This document shows positions 62,804-64,000 of a DNA stretch of 64,000 nt, piece by piece (the first letter of the stretch is position 1; each line of letters begins with the position of its first letter). The notes beneath the pieces were generated by a model that was given only the letters and a program-made list of their open reading frames with translations, was not told the DNA's origin and did not search any database. The DNA comes from Mycobacterium shinjukuense (lineage in GTDB: Bacteria; Actinomycetota; Actinomycetes; Mycobacteriales; Mycobacteriaceae): positions 620,001 to 684,000 of the forward strand of contig NZ_AP022575.1 of the NCBI RefSeq assembly GCF_010730055.1, given 5' to 3'. The translations under genes were made by a program, and so were the position numbers.

Positions 62804-63775
62804 ATGACCACGAGCACCGACGCCAAGCGACGAGGCTTCGTCCATTCCGCGCTCTTCTACCATTCCCAGCGGGAATACCTGAACTCGGTGGCGAGCTTCG
62901 TCGCCGATGGCATGGCGGTGGACGAGCCGGCCCTGGTGGCGGTACCCGGCGATCGGTTGGCGTTGCTGCGCCCCGAGTTGTCGGCCGTGCGTGCGGGATC
63001 CACCGCAGAATTGCGGATGGTCGACATCACCGAGGTTGCCCGCAATCCGAGCAGGTTCCTGGCCATGGAAGCCGCCTTCGCCGCGAAATACTCTCACGGG
63101 CGGGTGCGGATTGTCAGTCAGCTCGTCTGGCCGGGCCGCAGCCCGGCCGAGTGTCTGGCCTGCGTCCAGCATGAAGCATTGGTCAACGGGGCGTTGGAGA
63201 CCATGAACGTGACGGGGCTGTGTCTCTACGACGCCGAACGGCTGGAGGAGCAGGCGCTGGCGGAGGCTCGCGCCACCCATCCGTTGTTGTGGAAATGCGG
63301 ATCGGCTCGACACAGTGCCGAGTATGCGCCGGATGAGGCGTTGGCGCGCTGCAACCAGCCGCTCCCGGCCAATCCGGGGGCCGTCACTTATGTGGTGCGC
63401 GCCAGCACGGATCTGCGTCCGGCCCGCTCGTTCGCCGTCGATTACGCGGGCTGGGTTGGGCTGTCGCCGGATGGTATCGGCGATCTGCAATTCATCGCCA
63501 GCGAACTGGCCACCAATAGCCTGCGGTACGCCGGTGGCGCCTGCCGGTTGGCCTTCTGGCGGCACGATGAGCATCTGGTCTGCGAGGCACGCGACAACGG
63601 ACGGCTCGATGATCCGCTGGCCGGACGTCAACAGCCGGGCGTCAGCGCCACCGCGAGCCGCGGACTGTTTCTGGTCAACGCCATGGCGGATTTGGTCCGC
63701 ACCCACACCACGGCGGACGGCACAACCATCCAGGCCTACCTTCGGCTCGATCCGTCGCGGGGCCAGACCGGGTGA
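62804..63775 (+). CDS. MEDS-domain plus HATPase (anti-sigma-factor-like) protein
   Basis: 323 residues from ATG 62804, preceded by GGGAG. An N-terminal MEDS sensor-like part (about 12-170: FVHSALFYHSQREYLNSVAS, ALVAVPGDRLALLRPELSAV, RVRIVSQLVWPGRSPAECLA, LCLYDAERL) is followed by a GHKL/HATPase_c_2 kinase domain (about 195-320: LQFIASELATNSLRYAGGAC, CEARDNGRLDDPL, ASRGLFLVNAMADLV). Such proteins usually act as anti-sigma or signalling ATPases, combining sensor input with an RsbW-like kinase. It could belong to the same SigF-type control network as the Rv1364c-like protein. Confidence 0.82.
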   Translation: MTTSTDAKRRGFVHSALFYHSQREYLNSVASFVADGMAVDEPALVAVPGDRLALLRPELSAVRAGSTAELRMVDITEVARNPSRFLAMEAAFAAKYSHGRVRIVSQLVWPGRSPAECLACVQHEALVNGALETMNVTGLCLYDAERLEEQALAEARATHPLLWKCGSARHSAEYAPDEALARCNQPLPANPGAVTYVVRASTDLRPARSFAVDYAGWVGLSPDGIGDLQFIASELATNSLRYAGGACRLAFWRHDEHLVCEARDNGRLDDPLAGRQQPGVSATASRGLFLVNAMADLVRTHTTADGTTIQAYLRLDPSRGQTG

Positions 63776-63855
63776 CGGCTGGAGCGGGGTGAAGTGCGCC
63801 TAGCGGGCCATTGAGCGGTACATCACCGGCCCGGACGGCGCCTCGCCCACGGCAG

Positions 63856-63984
63856 CTACCGTCCCACCTCCTGCCCAGGGCCGGGTGTCGGAGTTCCCGG
63901 GATTGTGCAGCCCGCTGCGAACACTGCAAACGCGGCTACCAGCGCAGCTGCCACCAACCGAAATGTCTTGCTCTTCGCGCTCAT
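63856..63984 (-). CDS. Mini-lipoprotein, possibly frameshifted near its end
   Basis: ATG 63984 gives a 42-residue lipoprotein: KTFRLVAAALVAAFAVFAAG followed by the lipobox Cys (FAAGC), then TIPGTPTPGPGQEVGR and TAG at 63856. In the next frame the sequence continues naturally as TVAAVGEAPSGPVMYRSMAR to TAG at 63800, so the true product may be about 61 residues with one extra base near 63862. Confidence 0.6.
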   Translation of the reverse strand: MSAKSKTFRLVAAALVAAFAVFAAGCTIPGTPTPGPGQEVGR

Positions 63985-64000
63985 GGTTCGTCGTGCCTTT

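Overview
The window is chromosomal DNA of a slow-growing, non-tuberculous Mycobacterium related to the M. tuberculosis/M. kansasii group. The evidence is high G+C coding DNA, a single-polypeptide type I fatty acid synthase with AcpS, MmpS/MmpL, MspA-family and PE-type sequences, an LdtMt2-type transpeptidase, F420-type oxidoreductase and 13E12-type HNH genes. Names such as 'Rv1364c-like' rest on recalled similarity to M. tuberculosis H37Rv proteins and on local gene order; no database search was run.

Layout. (1) 1-13.9 kb matches the Rv1342c-Rv1366A neighbourhood: lprD, fabG2, an Rv1352-like exported protein, an Rv1360-like oxidoreductase, Rv1362c/Rv1363c, the Rv1364c multidomain stress regulator, rsfA, and a RelA/SpoT-fold gene. 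It is interrupted by a tRNA-Leu with an adjoining LAGLIDADG gene and by relics (acyl-CoA dehydrogenase, GntR, VapBC, PE, SNF2 helicase) plus a Phd/zeta pair. The siderophore genes that separate lprD and fabG2 in M. tuberculosis are absent here. (2) 13.9-17.6 kb is a mobile-element graveyard: IS3 relic, 13E12 HNH gene, broken IS30-like element, tail of a restriction enzyme, broken vapBC. (3) 18-22.1 kb is a tetR-mmpS-mmpL export locus with matching candidate operators. (4) 22.3-38.4 kb is the conserved Rv2525c-fas-acpS-Rv2522c-bcp-Rv2520c-tRNA-Lys-ldtMt2 block. (5) 38.4-42.9 kb holds transposase remnants, tRNA-Ala, brnT/brnA, a decayed IS3-family element, and the mmr/Rv3066-like multidrug pair with its palindromic operator.

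(6) 43.9-53.4 kb is the most unusual region: a diterpene locus equivalent to the M. tuberculosis tuberculosinol locus (idsB-lytB1-dxs2-Rv3378c-Rv3377c), but remodelled. GGPP synthase, IspH and a long Dxs are tightly coupled and should supply precursor. Where Rv3378c should lie there is only a 44-codon stump of it. A class II diterpene cyclase follows, coupled to a GT87/DUF2029-like membrane protein, then a small membrane protein, and finally a complete but divergent second Rv3378c-family protein in which the catalytic-position Asp is Asn. The Rv3376-like phosphatase gene is missing. The locus appears to have lost its original tuberculosinol synthase and may now make a different, possibly glycosylated, diterpenoid; this is inference.

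(7) 53.6-64 kb resumes with amiD and echA18 (the usual flank of that locus), an exported small protein, an MspA-family porin, cstA with a ligB stump, fadE22, a MEDS/anti-sigma ATPase protein and a mini-lipoprotein. The window therefore joins blocks that are far apart in M. tuberculosis, and relics cluster near several of the junctions.
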